This document shows, piece after piece, positions 26,139 through 36,402 of a stretch of DNA of 45,885 nt (positions are counted from its first letter, which is position 1; every line of letters starts with the position of its first letter). The stretch covers positions 1-45,885 of the forward strand of contig CALWKY010000077.1 in assembly GCA_944381395.1 (NCBI GenBank). The letters are read 5' to 3'. The notes beneath the pieces were generated by a model. The model ran no database searches. It worked only from the letters and a program-made list of their open reading frames with translations, and was not told the DNA's origin. Position numbers and translations under genes: made by a program. This DNA is from an uncultured Lachnospiraceae bacterium. GTDB lineage: Bacteria > Bacillota > Clostridia > Lachnospirales > Anaerotignaceae.

Positions 26139-27539
26139 TTATTTATTTTCTGCGGAGTCCGCCAAATACATTTCTCCAATACGGTATACATCGCCAGCGC
26201 CTACTGTCAATACCATATCGCCAGCTACACAGTGGTCTTTCAAATATGCAACGATATCCCCAAAGGAGCCGCCGTAAATGCAGTCTTTGCCATGCTCACG
26301 AATTTTTTCTGCCAGCATTGCAGAGTGAATGGTGCCATCATCCGTTTCTCTTGCAGCGTAAATATCCGCTAAAATGATATGATCCGCATTCTGGAAGGCT
26401 TTGCTGAAATCATCAAATAAGAATTTGGTGCGAGAATAGGTGTGAGGCTGGAATACGCACCAGATTTCATGGTGAGATACATTCTGCGCAGCAGCCAAAG
26501 TGGCACGAATTTCTGTGGGATGATGACCATAGTCGTCTACCACCAAAACGCCATTGCGGATGCCTTTGCGCTGGAAACGGCGTTCTGTGCCGCCAAAATG
26601 GGACAGACCTCTTTGTATATCATCAAAAGAAACCTGCAAAAATGTTGCAGCCGCACAGGCAGCCAGTGCATTGGTAATATTATGCTCACCGGGAATCCGC
26701 AGATGCACTTTGCCCAGATCTTTTCCGCGGTAGATCAGATCGAAAGAGTTGGTGCCGTCTGCCTCATGAATGACATTGCCGGCGCACCAGTCCGTATTGC
26801 CATTGAGGGAGAATGTCTCTACCCGGCAGGGCAGTTCTGCGATAATTTCTTCCACATGGGGAATGGCAGCGGAAACCACCAGAAGTCCATCAGGAGAGAT
26901 CCGCTGTGCAAACGCATGGAAAGAATGGCGGATGTTTTCCAATGTTTTAAAATAATCCAGATGGTCTGCTTCAATATTTAAAATCACACCAATACGGGGT
27001 GAAAATTGCAGGAAGCTATCGAAGTATTCACATGCTTCTGCAACAAAATAAGAAGAATTGCCTACCTTTAAGTTAGAACCAATGGTAGGCAGTACACCGC
27101 CAATGGTGATGGTAGGGTCTGTATTTGCTTCTAAAAGAATTTCGGAAATCATGGAAGATGTGGTGGTCTTTCCATGGGTTCCGGCAATGGCAACAGAATT
27201 GGCATAGTCAGACATAATGCGTCCCAGCAAATGGGCACGGTCTGTAATGAAAATGCCCATTTCTTCTGCCCGCTGGATTTCCGGATTAGAAGGTTTTACA
27301 GCTGCGGTGTAAACAACCTGGGTTACATCGGGTGTAATATTTTCCGCTCTGTGACCAATGTTTACATGGATACCGTTTGCTTCTAATCTTTCAGTCATTG
27401 CGCTCCTATGGATATCTGTACCGGAGACACTGCAGCCGCGGCTTTTTAAAAGAAGAGCTAAGGCGGACATACTGATACCGCCAATGCCGATGAAATAAAA
27501 ATGCTCGGATGGTTGAACCGAGAGTTGAGTCATAGTCAT
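26139..27539 (-). CDS. murC: UDP-N-acetylmuramate-L-alanine ligase
   Basis: A 466-residue Mur ligase that adds L-Ala to UDP-MurNAc with ATP. N-terminal Rossmann domain with GIGGISMSALA (18-28), central ATPase domain with P-loop GTHGKTTTS (120-128), EACEYFDSFL, and the C-terminal domain with VVDDYGHHPTEI and FQPHTYSRT. Two ATG codons two residues apart (27539 and 27533) compete; AGAGG spacing slightly favours the second. It is a monocistronic minus-strand gene convergent with the wal operon, with its own promoter. Confidence 0.95.
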   Translation of the reverse strand: MTMTQLSVQPSEHFYFIGIGGISMSALALLLKSRGCSVSGTDIHRSAMTERLEANGIHVNIGHRAENITPDVTQVVYTAAVKPSNPEIQRAEEMGIFITDRAHLLGRIMSDYANSVAIAGTHGKTTTSSMISEILLEANTDPTITIGGVLPTIGSNLKVGNSSYFVAEACEYFDSFLQFSPRIGVILNIEADHLDYFKTLENIRHSFHAFAQRISPDGLLVVSAAIPHVEEIIAELPCRVETFSLNGNTDWCAGNVIHEADGTNSFDLIYRGKDLGKVHLRIPGEHNITNALAACAAATFLQVSFDDIQRGLSHFGGTERRFQRKGIRNGVLVVDDYGHHPTEIRATLAAAQNVSHHEIWCVFQPHTYSRTKFLFDDFSKAFQNADHIILADIYAARETDDGTIHSAMLAEKIREHGKDCIYGGSFGDIVAYLKDHCVAGDMVLTVGAGDVYRIGEMYLADSAENK

Positions 27540-27611
27540 TCGCCTCTGCTTAATAAATTCAGCGGGTTGAATTCCGCCTTAGGATTGAAAGATGCTTTTT
27601 TATTCTTTCAC

Positions 27612-27640
27612 ATTATATTATACGAAAATGAAAAAGACAA
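27612..27640 (-). promoter_or_regulatory. Predicted sigma-A promoter of murC
   Basis: On the minus strand TTGTCT (27635-27640), a 17-base spacer and perfect TATAAT (27612-27617), about 70 bases before the start codon. Confidence 0.75.
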
Positions 27641-27972
27641 TGTAAATTTTTTATTTTTGGTGCGGAAATACTGTAAATTCAACAGGTTTTGCAGTAAGAT
27701 AGAAAAAACGACAAAATTTTGTCTGTCCAATGCAGACCGGGGGTGAGAGAAAACAAAATTTCGAGCTAACAGAAATGAAGCATAACTGCTATGACCAATG
27801 AGATATTTTATCATAACATGTCGAAAAATACTGAATTTTTAAATTGAAAAATATAACATTTTCTGCAAGAAAATACATATGTTTTATTGTTCATTGGATG
27901 AATCTGTGGTATAATAATGATGAGTTGTATGTTTTTTCGTACAATATACATAAAACAAGGGGGCACAAGAAT
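27641..27972. other. Divergent intergenic region murC-glgC with a palindrome
   Basis: No gene is supported. A perfect 14-base palindrome GACAAAATTTTGTC lies at 27710-27723, a possible operator. The glgC promoter is near the right end. Confidence 0.5.
27887..27915 (+). promoter_or_regulatory. Predicted sigma-A promoter of glgCD
   Basis: TTGTTC (27887-27892), a 17-base spacer and perfect TATAAT (27910-27915) with an extended TGG just before it. Confidence 0.72.
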
Positions 27973-29256
27973 ATGCGCAGAAAAGAAATGGTTGCTATGC
28001 TGCTGGCAGGCGGGCAGGGCAGCAGACTTGGCATCCTGACCAGAAATATTGCAAAGCCTGCAGTGACCTTCGGCGGAGAATACAGAATCATCGATTTTCC
28101 TCTGAGCAACTGCATCAATTCGGGGGTGGATACAGTAGGTGTTTTAACACAGTATCAGCCTTTACGTCTGAATCAGCATATTGGTATTGGTATCCCGTGG
28201 GACCTGGATAAGAAAAATGGCGGCGTTACCATTCTGGCACCTCATGTGAAGGGTGGCGGCGAAGAAGGCGAATGGTTCATGGGTACTGCAAACGCCATCT
28301 ATCAGAATATGGACTTTATGGATAGCTATAATCCGGAATACGTACTGATTCTTTCCGGAGACCATATCTATAAAATGGACTATGCGCAGATGCTGGATTT
28401 CCATAAAAAGAAAAATGCGGCTGCTACCATTGCGGTGCTGGAAGTGCCTATGGAAGAAGCCAGCAGATTTGGCATCATGAATACGGAAGGCGATGACCGC
28501 ATTTATGAATTTGAGGAAAAACCAAAGGAACCGAAAAGTAATCTGGCCAGTATGGGTATCTATATCTTTACTTGGAGCAGGCTGAAAGAAGCGCTGGTAG
28601 AAGACAGCAAAATTCATCCAGACAGCGACTTTGGCAAACACATTATTCCCAGAATGCTGGAAGAAGGGCAGTCTTTATACGCATATCGCTTCCATGGCTA
28701 TTGGAAGGATGTAGGAACCATTGAAAGCTACTGGCAGGCAAATATGGATTTAATTAAGCCCTTGCCGGAATTTAATCTTTACGAAGACTTCTGGAAAATT
28801 TACACCAATAATGACAGACAGAATCCCCAGTACACCGCACCTGGTGCTGTAGTAAAAGAATCGCTTGCTTGTGAAGGCAGTGAGATTTATGGTACGGTGA
28901 AACACTCTATTATCGGTCCTGGCGTTGTGGTGAAAAAGGGCGCGGTGATTGAAGATTCCATCATTATGGCGGATACTGCCATCGAGGAAGACGTGAAAAT
29001 ATACCGTACCATTATAGATGAAAACTGTGCCATTGGCGCAGGTGCCAGCATTGGTGTGGGAGAGGATATCCCCAATGAAACGAAACCGAAGATTTATAAT
29101 ACAGGCATTACCGTGATCGGAACACATTCCGTTGTGCCGGCAGGGGTCAGCGTAGGAAAAAACTGCGTCATCTATGGTAAAACTGAGATAGAAGATTATC
29201 CTGATGGCAGATTGGAAAGCGGTAAGACGGTCATGCGGGAGGTGTTTGAAAGATGA
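27973..29256 (+). CDS. glgC: Glucose-1-phosphate adenylyltransferase, catalytic subunit
   Basis: A 427-residue enzyme that makes ADP-glucose from glucose-1-phosphate and ATP for glycogen synthesis. The nucleotidyltransferase domain has [30 protein letters not shown], and [13 protein letters not shown]; the C-terminal part is a left-handed beta-helix (repeats such as [21 protein letters not shown]). The start at 27973 follows AAGGGGG; upstream in-frame codons overlap the promoter. It overlaps glgD by four bases (ATGA), giving the GlgC-GlgD pair typical of Firmicutes. Glycogen synthase and branching enzyme genes are not in the window. Confidence 0.95.
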   Translation: MRRKEMVAMLLAGGQGSRLGILTRNIAKPAVTFGGEYRIIDFPLSNCINSGVDTVGVLTQYQPLRLNQHIGIGIPWDLDKKNGGVTILAPHVKGGGEEGEWFMGTANAIYQNMDFMDSYNPEYVLILSGDHIYKMDYAQMLDFHKKKNAAATIAVLEVPMEEASRFGIMNTEGDDRIYEFEEKPKEPKSNLASMGIYIFTWSRLKEALVEDSKIHPDSDFGKHIIPRMLEEGQSLYAYRFHGYWKDVGTIESYWQANMDLIKPLPEFNLYEDFWKIYTNNDRQNPQYTAPGAVVKESLACEGSEIYGTVKHSIIGPGVVVKKGAVIEDSIIMADTAIEEDVKIYRTIIDENCAIGAGASIGVGEDIPNETKPKIYNTGITVIGTHSVVPAGVSVGKNCVIYGKTEIEDYPDGRLESGKTVMREVFER

Positions 29257-30371
29257 GAGCGGTAGGTATTATTTTGGCCGGCGGTAATAATGAAGGACGT
29301 TTGGGTACATTGACACAGAAGCGTGCAGCTGCTGCATTGCCGGTAGGCAGTTGTTATCGTGCCATTGACTTTGCATTGAGTAATATGTCCAACAGCGGTA
29401 TCAGTAAGGTTGCTGTTTTGACACAGTATAACTCTCGTTCTTTGCGGGACCATTTATCTTCCTCCAAATGGTGGGATTTTGGCAGAAAACAAGGCGGACT
29501 GTTTGTATTAACGCCGTATACGACCAACGAAGGAAGCAGCTGGTTCCGCGGCACCGCAGATGCCATTTATCAGAATATGTCTTATCTGTATAACAGCAAT
29601 GAGCCTTATGTTGTGATCGCATCCGGGGATGCTGTTTATAAAGGAGATTTCCGGAAGGTTATTGCGTACCATGTGGAAAAGGGCGCAGATATTACGGTGG
29701 TTTATAAAAATATGGAAAACAATCTTTCCAGTTTTGGTATTCTGGAAATGGATGAAGACCATCGTTTGACAGGATTTGAAGAAAAGCCGGAACACCCCAG
29801 AGCACATGCAGCTTCCATTGGCATTTATGTCATTGGCAGACAGCTTTTGATTGATCTGCTGCAGAAGATGGTGCCCAATGGAAAGTACAGCCTTGTAAAA
29901 GACATTATCATTGGCATGCGGGATGAACTGAAAATTTATGGTTATGAATGTACTGGCTATTGGAGTACTGTAGGCAGAGGCATTGATGCATACTTTGCTA
30001 CCAATATGGACTTTTTGAAAAAAGAAGTACGGGATGAATTTATCAATCAGTGGCCCTATATTGCGACCAAGCCGAAAGATGAACCTCCGGCAAAATATAA
30101 CGCAGGTGCATCTGTCAGCGACAGCATTATTGGAAGCGGCTCTATTATTAACGGAACCATTAACCATTCCGTGGTATTCCGTAAGGTCTACATCTCTGAA
30201 GACGCTGTGGCGGAAAACTCTATTTTAATGGAAGGCTGCCGCATTGGGAAAGGCTGCGTAATACGGAATGCCATTTTAGATAAATACGTAAAGGTTCTGG
30301 ATGGCAAGAGTGTTATTGGTGAATCCAGTCAGAACCCGGTCGTCATCGAAAAAGAAGCCACCATTGATTAA
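29253..30371 (+). CDS. glgD: Glucose-1-phosphate adenylyltransferase regulatory subunit
   Basis: A 372-residue GlgC homologue, shorter and with a degenerate nucleotidyltransferase loop: [15 protein letters not shown] replaces the GlgC GGQGSRL signature, and [13 protein letters not shown] replaces SGDHIYK. These changes mark GlgD, which forms heterotetramers with GlgC and tunes its activity. The C-terminal beta-helix is kept ([20 protein letters not shown]). The start overlaps the glgC stop in ATGA, so translation is coupled. A clear terminator follows. Confidence 0.93.
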   Translation: MRAVGIILAGGNNEGRLGTLTQKRAAAALPVGSCYRAIDFALSNMSNSGISKVAVLTQYNSRSLRDHLSSSKWWDFGRKQGGLFVLTPYTTNEGSSWFRGTADAIYQNMSYLYNSNEPYVVIASGDAVYKGDFRKVIAYHVEKGADITVVYKNMENNLSSFGILEMDEDHRLTGFEEKPEHPRAHAASIGIYVIGRQLLIDLLQKMVPNGKYSLVKDIIIGMRDELKIYGYECTGYWSTVGRGIDAYFATNMDFLKKEVRDEFINQWPYIATKPKDEPPAKYNAGASVSDSIIGSGSIINGTINHSVVFRKVYISEDAVAENSILMEGCRIGKGCVIRNAILDKYVKVLDGKSVIGESSQNPVVIEKEATID

Positions 30372-30380
30372 GTTTCTTAT

Positions 30381-30416
30381 AAAGAAGTGAGGCAAACCCT
30401 CACTTCTTTTGTTTCT
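30381..30416 (+). terminator. Intrinsic terminator of glgCD
   Basis: AAGAAGTGAGG pairs with CCTCACTTCTT around a short loop, then a T-rich tract. Confidence 0.85.
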
Positions 30417-30562
30417 GTTTTGGGGAATAGGATGCAATCAAGCTGAGGCAATATTTTGTAAAAAATAAATACTGTTTTTTGTAAAAAGTGACGAAAATTA
30501 TTTGGAATGTACACCGGTGACAGTAAAAATGACTTTTTTGTCTTTTCGAAAAAGAAAGAGTA

Positions 30563-30571
30563 TGGTATAAT
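30563..30571 (+). promoter_or_regulatory. Predicted extended -10 promoter of sdaAB-sdaAA
   Basis: TGGTATAAT: an extended TG motif and perfect TATAAT (30566-30571), 72 bases before the start codon. No good -35 box is seen. Confidence 0.55.
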
Positions 30572-30642
30572 CATGGGCAAGGTAATATCATTGGTTTTAT
30601 TTACTTTTTGGATAAGGTAAACTTAAGTTTAGGAGGGGCGAA

Positions 30643-31311
30643 ATGAATTCTCTGAGCATATTTGATGTAATTGGTCCCAATATGATTGGTCCGAGCAGCT
30701 CTCACACAGCGGGTGCCTGTGCAATTGCACTGATGGCAAGAAGGCTTTTTGACGAAGATGTTAAGAAGGTTACTTTTACCCTCTATGGCTCTTTTTCTAA
30801 GACCTACCAGGGTCATGGTACAGACAAAGCGCTTTTAGGCGGCGTACTGGGCTTTGCTACAGACGATCCCCGTATCCGCAATTCCTTTGAATTGGCAAAG
30901 GAACGGGGTGTAGAAGTACACTTTATTATCGATGAAAAAACACAGGTAGACCATCCTAATACAGCGGATATTTTGATGGAAGGTGCAGACGGCAAAGAGA
31001 TGTTTGTGCGTGGTGTATCAACTGGCGGCGGTAAAATGCGTATTGTGCGTATCAACCAGATTGATGTTGATTTTACCGGTGAATATACTACCTTGATTGT
31101 AAAACAGTTTGATAAGCCCGGTGTAGTTGCGCATATTACCAAGTGCCTGGCAGATGAAAAGGTAAATATCGCGTTCCTGCGTCTGTTCCGTGAGGATAAG
31201 GGCGCCAATGCTTTCACAGTAGTGGAGACAGATGAGCGGATTCCTCAGGCAGTTTTGGAAAAAATTAAGAAAAACGAGAACATTCAGGAACTGATGTTGA
31301 TTCCCATGTAA
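30643..31311 (+). CDS. sdaAB: L-serine ammonia-lyase, iron-sulfur-dependent, beta subunit
   Basis: A 222-residue subunit of the two-part anaerobic L-serine dehydratase that converts serine to pyruvate and ammonia. N-terminal IGPSSSHTAGA is the family signature, followed by the YGSFSKTYQGHGTD region; the C-terminal 75 residues form an ACT domain (KPGVVAHITKCLADEKVNIAFLR). AGGAGGGG precedes the ATG. The alpha subunit gene begins 15 bases downstream. The oxygen-sensitive enzyme fits an anaerobe that ferments amino acids. Confidence 0.95.
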   Translation: MNSLSIFDVIGPNMIGPSSSHTAGACAIALMARRLFDEDVKKVTFTLYGSFSKTYQGHGTDKALLGGVLGFATDDPRIRNSFELAKERGVEVHFIIDEKTQVDHPNTADILMEGADGKEMFVRGVSTGGGKMRIVRINQIDVDFTGEYTTLIVKQFDKPGVVAHITKCLADEKVNIAFLRLFREDKGANAFTVVETDERIPQAVLEKIKKNENIQELMLIPM

Positions 31312-31326
31312 GGAGGAGAAACCATT

Positions 31327-32202
31327 ATGGATTTTACAACAGGCGCAACTTTACAGGCAGTCTGTGAAGAAAAGAAGATTTCTATTGCACAGGCGATGAA
31401 AGAAAGAGAAATGACACTGGGCAACGTAACAGAGCAGTCCGTGATGGACCGCATTGGCGTAGCTTGGAAGATTATGAAAGATTCTGCTACCACACCCATT
31501 GCAGAACCCAGAAAGTCTATCGGCGGTCTCATCGGCGGTGAGGCAAAGATGATGAAAGAATACCGGGAAAGCGGCAAAAACCTTTGCGGTGAGATGCTTT
31601 CCAGAGCTATGAGCTATGCTATGGGTGTATTGGAAGTCAACGCAACCATGGGTCTGATTGTAGCAGCGCCTACCGCAGGCAGCTCCGGTGTAGTGCCTGG
31701 TGCGCTGCTGGCTTATCAGGAAGTAAAGGGTGTAAGCGATGAAGTGATCTATAACGGCATTTTAAATGCCAGCGCATTGGGTTATCTGCTGATGCGCAAT
31801 GCTTCCGTAGCAGGCGCAGAAGCCGGATGCCAGGCTGAAGTTGGCGCGGCCAGTGCTATGGCAGCCAGCGCTTTGGTGGAAATGGAAGGCGGTACACCCG
31901 AAATGTGCCTCAATGCAGCAGCAATGGCACTGAGCAATCTGCTGGGCTTGGCTTGTGACCCCATTGCCGGACTGGTAGAATCTCCCTGCCAGACTAGAAA
32001 CTCTATTGGTGTAGCCAATGCGTATACTGCGGCAGAGATGATTCTGGCTGGCGTGAAACTGCCTGTGCCTTTTGATGAAATGGCAGAAGCAATGCTGCGG
32101 GTTGGTAAGAGCTTGCCCTTTGAACTGCGTGAAACTGCTTTAGGCGGATGCGCAGGTACCCCTACCGGCTGCGCGCTGGGCTGCAAGATCTGCAAAAAGT
32201 AA
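31327..32202 (+). CDS. sdaAA: L-serine ammonia-lyase, iron-sulfur-dependent, alpha subunit
   Basis: A 291-residue catalytic subunit carrying the 4Fe-4S cluster. Seen: GLIGGEAKMM, the TAGSSGVVPGALLA catalytic loop, EAGCQAEVGAASAMAA with a conserved Cys, CDPIAGLVESPC with two more, and a Cys-rich C-terminus (GGCAGTPTGCALGCKICKK). AAGGAGGAG precedes the ATG. It works with the beta subunit encoded just upstream. The number of C-terminal Cys residues is somewhat high, so extra cluster ligands or protection are possible. Confidence 0.95.
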   Translation: MDFTTGATLQAVCEEKKISIAQAMKEREMTLGNVTEQSVMDRIGVAWKIMKDSATTPIAEPRKSIGGLIGGEAKMMKEYRESGKNLCGEMLSRAMSYAMGVLEVNATMGLIVAAPTAGSSGVVPGALLAYQEVKGVSDEVIYNGILNASALGYLLMRNASVAGAEAGCQAEVGAASAMAASALVEMEGGTPEMCLNAAAMALSNLLGLACDPIAGLVESPCQTRNSIGVANAYTAAEMILAGVKLPVPFDEMAEAMLRVGKSLPFELRETALGGCAGTPTGCALGCKICKK

Positions 32203-32238
32203 TATTTATGGAAATAGAAAGAAGGTTTGTTTTCCCGC

Positions 32239-32262
32239 AAAGAAGGCTGCCTTCTTTTTTAT
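32239..32262 (+). terminator. Intrinsic terminator of the serine dehydratase operon
   Basis: AAAGAAGG pairs with CCTTCTTT around CTG, followed by a T-run. Confidence 0.75.
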
Positions 32263-32408
32263 TGCCTGCCAAAGGCGGGCGGGGCTTGCATTCATAAGGT
32301 AAAAATGCTATGATACCAATGCAAAATCAAAATTTTAAAACGTTTATCCATACCATTTTTAGGAATAGAATAAAATAAAGGAATCCATCAAGAAAGGAAG
32401 AATTCAAT

Positions 32409-33791
32409 ATGAATCAAATGAGTGCAGTCATTCTGGCCGCTGGCCAGGGTACCCGTATGCATTCGAAAAAGCCCAAAGTGCTGCATACTTTATTCCACCG
32501 CCCCATGGTGCAATGGGTAATGGATGCTGCAAAAGAAGCCGGCGCGGTCCGCATCTGCGTGGTAGTTGGTCATGGTGCCCAGGAAGTGCGTGAGGTTTTT
32601 GCGGACAGAGATGTTGCTTTTGCATTGCAGGCAGAGCAAAAAGGAACTGGCCACGCAGTCCTGATGGCAAAAGATTTTATTGACCCCAAGGAAGATGTGC
32701 TCATTCTCTGCGGTGATACCCCTCTGCTGCAGGGTAAGACACTGGCACAGCTGGCGGAATTCCACAGAACACATGGCAATGATGTGACAGTAGTTTCCGC
32801 TATGGCACAGGACCCTGCGGGTTATGGCAGAATTATCCGGGATGCGGCTGGAAAATTTGTAAAAAGCGTGGAGCATAAAGATGCCACAGAAGCAGAACGC
32901 ATGGTGAAAGAAATCAATACCGGTGTTTATCTGTTCCGGGCAGAAGCACTGCTTTCTTCTTTGGGACAGCTGAAAAATGATAATGCCCAGGGTGAGTATT
33001 ATCTGCCGGACTGCCTGGAGATTATCCAGCAGGCAGGCGGAAAAGCTGACGCCATGACAGCAGAGCATGAGGAAGAATTTTTAGGTGTAAACAGCCGCAT
33101 CCAGCTGGCACATGCCGCGAAGGTGATGCAGCAGCGCACCAACAACACCCTCATGGAGCAGGGCGTTACCATTGTAGACCCGGATCATACTTACATTGAT
33201 CCCGGTGTGTCCATTGGTATGGATACTGTCATTTTGCCGGGAACCTCTCTGGAAGGAAATACGGTGATCGGTGAGGACTGTGAGATTGGTCCTAACTGCC
33301 GTTTTACCAATATGACGGTTGGCGACCGTGTGGTAATGCAGAGCGTAACAGCCTTGGAATCCTTTGTGGGCAGCGATGTAAAAGCTGGACCTTTTGTATA
33401 TATCCGTCCTGGCTGCCATATTGGCGATCATGTGAAGATTGGTGATTTTGTAGAATTGAAAAACTCAAATATTGGGAACGGCACCAAAATTCCCCACCTT
33501 TCTTATATCGGTGATACTGACGCCGGTGAACGGATCAATTTTGGCTGCGGCTCCATTATGGTGAACTACGATGGACAAAAGAAGCACCGCACTACCATTG
33601 GAAACGATGTTTTCATTGGATGTAATGCCAATTTGGTGGCTCCTGTGAAAATTGCCGATGGTGCGTATATTGCTGCTGGTTCTACCATTACCAGAGACGT
33701 AGCGGAAGACGTTTTAGCCATTGCGAGAGCAAGACAAACAGAAATTCCCGGCTGGAAAGAAAGAAGATTCGGCAAAAAAGAAACAAAATAA
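32409..33791 (+). CDS. glmU: Bifunctional UDP-GlcNAc pyrophosphorylase / glucosamine-1-P acetyltransferase
   Basis: A 460-residue two-domain enzyme making UDP-GlcNAc, the substrate of MurA encoded upstream in this window. The N-terminal uridyltransferase has LAAGQGTRMHSKKPKVLH and LCGDTPLL; the C-terminal hexapeptide beta-helix acetyltransferase has GPFVYIRPG, ELKNSNIG, HLSYIGD and NYDGQKKHRT. The ATG follows AAGAAAGGAAG. In Bacillus glmU is next to prs and followed by pth and mfd; here glmU-prs is kept but pth-mfd lies about 20 kb away. Confidence 0.96.
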   Translation: MNQMSAVILAAGQGTRMHSKKPKVLHTLFHRPMVQWVMDAAKEAGAVRICVVVGHGAQEVREVFADRDVAFALQAEQKGTGHAVLMAKDFIDPKEDVLILCGDTPLLQGKTLAQLAEFHRTHGNDVTVVSAMAQDPAGYGRIIRDAAGKFVKSVEHKDATEAERMVKEINTGVYLFRAEALLSSLGQLKNDNAQGEYYLPDCLEIIQQAGGKADAMTAEHEEEFLGVNSRIQLAHAAKVMQQRTNNTLMEQGVTIVDPDHTYIDPGVSIGMDTVILPGTSLEGNTVIGEDCEIGPNCRFTNMTVGDRVVMQSVTALESFVGSDVKAGPFVYIRPGCHIGDHVKIGDFVELKNSNIGNGTKIPHLSYIGDTDAGERINFGCGSIMVNYDGQKKHRTTIGNDVFIGCNANLVAPVKIADGAYIAAGSTITRDVAEDVLAIARARQTEIPGWKERRFGKKETK

Positions 33792-33796
33792 AAAAT

Positions 33797-33849
33797 AAAT
33801 TCCTTTTCCATAGCAAAAGATTTATTTCTGTGGAAAGGGAATTTTTTTT
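33797..33849 (+). terminator. Intrinsic terminator of glmU
   Basis: AAATTCCTTTTCCA pairs with TGGAAAGGGAATTT, with a T-run of eight. Confidence 0.8.
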
Positions 33850-33959
33850 GTTACAGAAAAAAATACGTAAAATTTGTCGAAAGGCACAAAAAAACAAAAT
33901 TTTCGATGCAACCTTTGACATCTCAAGCAGAAGCATTTTGAATTTTGTCATTTTTTCTG

Positions 33960-33988
33960 TTGAAAAACAATTTTTGGTAGTGTAACAT
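33960..33988 (+). promoter_or_regulatory. Predicted sigma-A promoter of prs
   Basis: TTGAAA (33960-33965), a 17-base spacer and TAACAT (33983-33988), 68 bases before the start codon. Confidence 0.6.
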
Positions 33989-34055
33989 ATTACATGAGCC
34001 ACATAAAAGCAATGTCGGCAGTAGGCAGATAACTTTTTATAGGGGGATAAGAGCA

Positions 34056-35027
34056 ATGATAAACAACAGCAGCGATATTAAAATTTTCGCCTGCAACTCC
34101 AATCGTACTCTGGCAAGTTCTATTGCAGCAAAATTGGGCTTAAGCCTGGGCGATGCGGAAGTAGAAAAATTCAGTGATGGCGAGTGTTCCGTTAGAATTA
34201 ACGAAACCGTTCGTGGTGCCGATGTTTTCATCATTCAGTCTACCAGCGATCCTGTCAATGATAATTTGATGGAATTGCTGATTATGATTGATGCAATGAA
34301 GCGCGCATCTGCAAGTCGTATCACCGCAGTAATGCCTTATTATGGCTATGCAAGACAGGACAGAAAAGCAAGAGCAAGAGATCCCATCAGCGCAAAACTG
34401 GTTGCGAACCTTTTGACCAGTGCTGGTGCAAACCGTGTATTGACCATGGATTTACACTGCGCACAGATTCAGGGCTTCTTCGATATTCCCGTGGATAACC
34501 TGATGGGCAGCAGCATCCTGACCAATTTCTATATTGAAAAGTATGGCGAAGATCTGGAAAATTTTGTAGCGGTTTCCCCCGATCTTGGCTCCGTTACCAG
34601 AACCAGAGCTTTTGCGGAAAAGCTGAATATTCCGCTGGCAATTATCGATAAGAGAAGACCTCGCGCAAATGTCAGCGAGATCATGAATATCATCGGTGAA
34701 GTATCTGGCAAAAAGGTTATTTTGATCGATGATATGATTGATACGGCAGGTACCATTACCAATGCAGCCAATGCCCTGAAGGAAAGAGGTGCGGTGGAAG
34801 TGGATGCTTGCTGCAGCCACGCTGTTTTAAGCGGTCCCGCATTGGAGCGTATTGAAAAGAGCGCGATTACAGAACTTCTGGTATTGGATACCATCCATCT
34901 GCCTGAATCTAAAAAGCTGGATAAGATTACCATCCGCAGCGTAGATGAAATATTCGCAAAAGCTATCAGCTGTATTCATAATGGCAGTTCCATTTCTTCT
35001 TTGTTTGATAATCCGGTCCGGATGTAA
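34056..35027 (+). CDS. prs: Ribose-phosphate pyrophosphokinase
   Basis: A 323-residue PRPP synthetase that supplies purine, pyrimidine, histidine and salvage pathways, including Hpt here. Seen: [39 protein letters not shown] (ATP loop), [18 protein letters not shown], and the PRPP-binding [16 protein letters not shown]. The ATG follows TAGGGGGAT. Monocistronic between two terminators. Confidence 0.96.
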   Translation: MINNSSDIKIFACNSNRTLASSIAAKLGLSLGDAEVEKFSDGECSVRINETVRGADVFIIQSTSDPVNDNLMELLIMIDAMKRASASRITAVMPYYGYARQDRKARARDPISAKLVANLLTSAGANRVLTMDLHCAQIQGFFDIPVDNLMGSSILTNFYIEKYGEDLENFVAVSPDLGSVTRTRAFAEKLNIPLAIIDKRRPRANVSEIMNIIGEVSGKKVILIDDMIDTAGTITNAANALKERGAVEVDACCSHAVLSGPALERIEKSAITELLVLDTIHLPESKKLDKITIRSVDEIFAKAISCIHNGSSISSLFDNPVRM

Positions 35028-35044
35028 TTTAATAATTGTAGTAC

Positions 35045-35080
35045 AGATGCCTTTTCGCAGATGCGAAAAGGCATCTTTTT
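35045..35080 (+). terminator. Intrinsic terminator of prs
   Basis: AGATGCCTTTTCGC pairs perfectly with GCGAAAAGGCATCT around AGAT, then five T. Confidence 0.9.
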
Positions 35081-35199
35081 GTGGTTCGCCTGGTGGAGAA
35101 AAGAATGATCTTTTGTGTAGAAAACTATGGAAAAATGGCGGGAGTTACCAGCCTTTCTTACAGAAATCTTATATTTTTCCAAATAATAGGGAAAGAATA

Positions 35200-35228
35200 T
35201 TGAAAGGAAAACTGTTTTCGAGTAAAAT
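35200..35228 (+). promoter_or_regulatory. Predicted sigma-A promoter of the lipoprotein gene
   Basis: TTGAAA (35200-35205), a 17-base spacer and TAAAAT (35223-35228), about 90 bases before the start codon. Confidence 0.6.
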
Positions 35229-35318
35229 TTAAATAGAAACAGAACATGTGAAATGTACGGTTGCGATCCCTTATGGAATTCCTTTTGGGAGAGCGGCTTT
35301 TATAAGGAGGGAATCGGT

Positions 35319-36248
35319 ATGCGTAGATCCCGTATATGGGCGTTTGCCTTTTGTTTTCTGTTTTTGTTTACTGCATGTGGCGCTTCCGGAAATAGTTCCA
35401 ATACACAAATGCAGGATACTGCCCAGATAGAACGTCTTTCTACATTGCTCAAACAGCTGGAAAGGGTGGAAGCCTATACAGCTTCTATAGAAACGAAAGC
35501 GGAGATTAATCAAGGCGGTATTTTGCAGTCCACATCTTCTAGCGCGGACATCACGGCTGTAAACGATCCTTTTGCCAGAAAGGTTTCTGTAACAACCACA
35601 ATCGATAATGATGAATTTTCACATACGGTCTATGTGGTAGAGTCAGAGCAGGAGGATACTGTCTCTGTTTATACCAATACCCAGGACGCATGGTCTTATT
35701 TGTCTCGGGACCGTGCGTCTATGGAACAATCATTACAGATGTATGATGTACAGGATAATTTGCTTGCTTTCTTACAAAATGCAACACAGTGGAGCCAGAC
35801 GGAGAAAAAACCGGAAAGCTATACAGCCGTAATTCCAGCAGAACAAGTTTATACAGTGGTAAATGGCAGTGATATTTTGGTTGATCTTGGGTTAGGTGAT
35901 TTGCCAGAGGAATATTATGAAGGCGTGGATGCAATCAGCATTACGTTAACACTGCCGGAGTCTTTGAATCAGACTTGCACCGTATCTTTGGATTTGAAAA
36001 ATGTAGTAGATACGGTTATGAACCATGTGATGCAACAGCTGGGCAACATTGTGGAATATGAAGTAACGGCGTGTACAGCGGAGTATCAGCTGATGCATGT
36101 GAATGCGGGAGAAAAAATTACAGTGCCGGAAGAGGCGCGTCAGCATTCTGTAGATTACGCAAATAATCAGAGCGATGGGCAGACTGCTGCGTTAGAAGAA
36201 GCAACGGAAGAAAACCATGCGGAAAGCACAATGGAAACTGTAAAATAA
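35319..36248 (+). CDS. Lipoprotein of unknown function
   Basis: A 309-residue exported lipoprotein: RR then a hydrophobic core and a FTAC lipobox. The mature part opens with a helix (IERLSTLLKQLERVEAYTASIETKAEINQGG), followed by alternating beta strands, a layout like LppX/LolA-fold or DUF6612-type lipoproteins, which bind lipids or ligands; this is only a structural guess. The C-terminus is Glu/Thr-rich and likely disordered. AAGGAGG lies nine bases before the ATG at 35319, rejecting an earlier in-frame ATG. It sits between prs and spoVT with its own promoter and terminator. Confidence 0.8.
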   Translation: MRRSRIWAFAFCFLFLFTACGASGNSSNTQMQDTAQIERLSTLLKQLERVEAYTASIETKAEINQGGILQSTSSSADITAVNDPFARKVSVTTTIDNDEFSHTVYVVESEQEDTVSVYTNTQDAWSYLSRDRASMEQSLQMYDVQDNLLAFLQNATQWSQTEKKPESYTAVIPAEQVYTVVNGSDILVDLGLGDLPEEYYEGVDAISITLTLPESLNQTCTVSLDLKNVVDTVMNHVMQQLGNIVEYEVTACTAEYQLMHVNAGEKITVPEEARQHSVDYANNQSDGQTAALEEATEENHAESTMETVK

Positions 36249-36269
36249 AAAAGGCAATTTCACTATTCC

Positions 36270-36305
36270 AAACCACATTCTTTTTGAATGTGGTTTATTT
36301 TTTTC
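36270..36305 (+). terminator. Intrinsic terminator of the lipoprotein gene
   Basis: AAACCACATTC pairs with GAATGTGGTTT around five T, then a long T-run. Confidence 0.85.
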
Positions 36306-36402
36306 TAAAATATGAGGAATCATATTTTTCGGCTATGTATAATTTATCCTTTTCTGCACAGACTATTTTTGTAAATTTTATTGAAAAAGGGAGTATTATC
36401 AT

